Shown: piece by piece, positions 5,204 through 6,320 of the stretch
Position numbering within the stretch: position 1 is the stretch's first letter
How the letters are laid out: each line of letters opens with the position of its first letter
Assembly: GCA_947588665.1 (NCBI GenBank)
Contig: CANPYU010000072.1
Coordinates: 1-6,320, forward strand
DNA length: 6,320 nucleotides
Direction: 5' to 3'
DNA from: an uncultured Bacilli bacterium
GTDB taxonomy: Bacteria; Bacillota_I; Bacilli_A; RF39; UBA660
Notes under the pieces: model-generated
Databases searched by the model: none
Told to the model about the DNA's origin: nothing
The model's input: the letters and a program-made list of their open reading frames with translations, nothing else
Program-made: the position numbers and the translations under genes

Positions 5204-5875
5204 ATGAAAAAAAAACTCATAATCCTAACATTAATATCCACAATTTTAACATTTATAATTTATAATTTTACTCGAAATGATGATATCACTATTGTCTCTT
5301 TAGGAGATGGCTTGTCTCTTGGTATGACTCCCTATGATATAAAGGGAAAAAGCTTTAACGATTATTTAAAAGAAGATTATGAAAAAAAACATAAATTAAA
5401 AAAATATATTCCCGACTTTTCTAGTCCTAATAAAACTATCAAAGAATTAATTTATGAAATAAAAGAAAATAAATCTATAATAATAAACAATAATAAAATC
5501 GAAATAAAACAAGCTATTCATGAAGCTGATATTTTAACTATTGCAATAGGTCTAGATGAATTATCCAAAATAAACATTACACCTGAAGTTAGAGAGGAAT
5601 TTACTGTCAATATTCAAGAGTTATTGAGTATAATAAAAACATTAAATAATAATAAAGTATTTGTTTTAAGTATTTATCCAACCAAAAACCATGATTTATT
5701 AACTATTTCTAAAATAAACGCCATTATAAGAGATACAACTCTTACTAATTCTTTTACTTTTATTGATTTAAGTAACTGTTTTGATGAAAAGAATTTTTTA
5801 AACCAACATAGTTATTATATAAATTATCAAGGTCACCAGAAAATTTATGAAAAAATAAAACAAACCCTGAAATAA
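5204..5875 (+). CDS. Membrane-anchored SGNH/GDSL-hydrolase-like protein, catalytic motifs altered
   Basis: A 223-residue protein with a lysine-rich N-terminus and a hydrophobic segment (about 5-21), so a signal anchor or signal peptide with an extracytoplasmic domain. The fold is suggested by SGNH blocks: TIVSLGDGLSLGMTPY at 29-44 (block I), ADILTIAIGLDEL at 108-120 (block III) and a C-terminal NQHSYYINYQGHQKI at 200-214 (block V). The nucleophile position of GDSL reads Gly (G34-D35-G36-L37), block III has GLDE where GxND is usual, block II lacks a clear Gly, and the DxxH Asp is not evident. Enzymatic activity is therefore doubtful. The start ATG 5204 has GAGGTG at 5194-5199; an in-frame upstream ATG at 5141 lies inside murA and would put residues before the signal segment. 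It depends on murA read-through or an unseen promoter. Confidence 0.75.
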   Translation: MKKKLIILTLISTILTFIIYNFTRNDDITIVSLGDGLSLGMTPYDIKGKSFNDYLKEDYEKKHKLKKYIPDFSSPNKTIKELIYEIKENKSIIINNNKIEIKQAIHEADILTIAIGLDELSKINITPEVREEFTVNIQELLSIIKTLNNNKVFVLSIYPTKNHDLLTISKINAIIRDTTLTNSFTFIDLSNCFDEKNFLNQHSYYINYQGHQKIYEKIKQTLK

Positions 5876-5894
5876 TAAATCTAAACTAAAAATA

Positions 5895-5923
5895 TTGCCA
5901 TGATTTAAAACCTTTAGTATAAT
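5895..5923 (+). promoter_or_regulatory. Housekeeping promoter upstream of the right-edge gene
   Basis: TTGCCA (5895-5900), 17 bases, then a perfect TATAAT (5918-5923). It begins 20 bases after the SGNH-like gene's stop. The predicted start, near 5930, is only a few bases before the hairpin at 5933-5971. Confidence 0.75.
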
Positions 5924-5932
5924 TAAATTATT

Positions 5933-5973
5933 AAAGGGCTAGTAAAGACTTTAAAGTTTTACTAGCTTTTTTT
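5933..5973 (+). terminator. Strong hairpin with T-run: terminator or leader attenuator
   Basis: GCTAGTAAA (5938-5946) pairs with TTTACTAGC (5958-5966), and the stem can extend to 5933-5947/5957-5971 using G-U and A-U pairs. T5967-T5973 is an unbroken run of seven. It ends the SGNH-like transcript from upstream. Because a promoter lies at 5895-5923, it would also sit at the 5' end of the next gene's transcript. The AGGAG ribosome site at 5974-5978 follows the last T directly. Confidence 0.88.
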
Positions 5974-5987
5974 AGGAGTTGATTTTT

Positions 5988-6320
5988 GTGATTGTTTTTT
6001 CATGTTTAAAAAAAGAATTTATAGATTATGTAAAAAAAGGTATAATAAGTAATAAAGTTTATGATGCATATAAAAAATTATTTAATAAAAAGAGCAAATA
6101 TAATCAAATCAAAGCGTGGGCAAATAGTCTCCCCCACATGGCCGGTATTTTAGCCGATTTACCCGATGATACAGGAATTACCATTGAATATAACATTCCT
6201 CTTACCAGTAAAAGTGTTGATATGATTATCAGTGGTTATAATATTAATCATGAACCAACTATTATCTTAGTTGAATTAAAACAATGGTCTTATACAAAAT
6301 TAATTAAATCAGTAGATGGA
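5988..6320 (+). CDS. 5'-partial gene, PD-(D/E)XK nuclease-like N-terminus of a DUF2075-type protein
   Basis: The frame is open from GTG 5988 to the right edge (111 codons, no stop). AGGAG at 5974-5978 lies 9 bases upstream; the in-frame TTG at 5979 touches the ribosome site and is less likely. The visible part resembles, from my memory of the family, the N-terminus of large DUF2075 (Schlafen-group-3-type DNA/RNA helicase) proteins: a helical start, then IEYNIPLTSKSVDMIISGY at 66-84 and ILVELKQW at 93-100. E67, D78 and E96-x-K98 fit the PD-(D/E)XK pattern, where D and ExK bind the catalytic metal. A helicase domain should follow outside the window. Such proteins are accessory and sometimes linked with defence, but that role here is inference. 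It has its own promoter and hairpin leader at 5895-5973. Confidence 0.7.
   Translation, partial: MIVFSCLKKEFIDYVKKGIISNKVYDAYKKLFNKKSKYNQIKAWANSLPHMAGILADLPDDTGITIEYNIPLTSKSVDMIISGYNINHEPTIILVELKQWSYTKLIKSVDG

Overview
The window comes from a low-GC, AT-rich, endospore-forming Firmicute (Bacillota). Two genes found only in spore formers, spoVT and spoIIR, sit among housekeeping genes (metG, murA) and a T-box leader, an RNA device typical of Firmicutes. All complete genes end in TAA or TAG, and start sites have clear AGGAGG-type ribosome sites. The lineage cannot be fixed more closely from this stretch; an uncultured gut Bacilli or Clostridia lineage is my guess.

Layout. 1-240: non-coding, with a hairpin cluster (61-134), a likely intrinsic terminator (147-180) and a possible forespore promoter (188-216). 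241-756 (+): spoVT, TTG start. 746-995: a near-perfect housekeeping promoter whose -35 box lies in the end of spoVT, then a methionine T-box leader (specifier ATG at 867-869). 996-2528 (+): metG. 2527-2552: terminator shared by metG and the convergent mntP. 2551-3084 (-): MntP/YtaF-type membrane protein, downstream of spoIIR (3126-3629, -) with a hairpin between them that covers the mntP ribosome site. 3630-3918: 289-base divergent intergenic region with a candidate forespore promoter toward spoIIR and a housekeeping promoter plus a compact foldable leader toward murA; I see no gene in it. 3919-5172 (+): murA. 5166-5193: terminator overlapping the murA stop. 5204-5875 (+): membrane-anchored SGNH/GDSL-like protein with altered catalytic motifs. 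5895-5973: a strong promoter followed almost at once by a strong hairpin with a T-tract. 5988 to the right edge (+): start of a PD-(D/E)XK-type gene resembling the N-terminus of DUF2075 helicase proteins.

How it works together. SpoIIR (forespore signal that activates sigma-E in the mother cell) and SpoVT (late forespore regulator) serve sporulation. MetG and MurA are essential for translation and peptidoglycan synthesis. The SGNH-like protein and the 5'-partial nuclease-like gene are the accessory part. A recurring trait is compact intergenic design: at several junctions the U-tract or 3' arm of a hairpin touches or contains the next gene's ribosome site, so ending one transcript and starting the next gene use the same bases.

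I found no complete novel system. The best leads are the right-edge gene and its leader, the catalytically altered SGNH protein, the mntP hairpin, and the unusual 3' end of the metG T-box.
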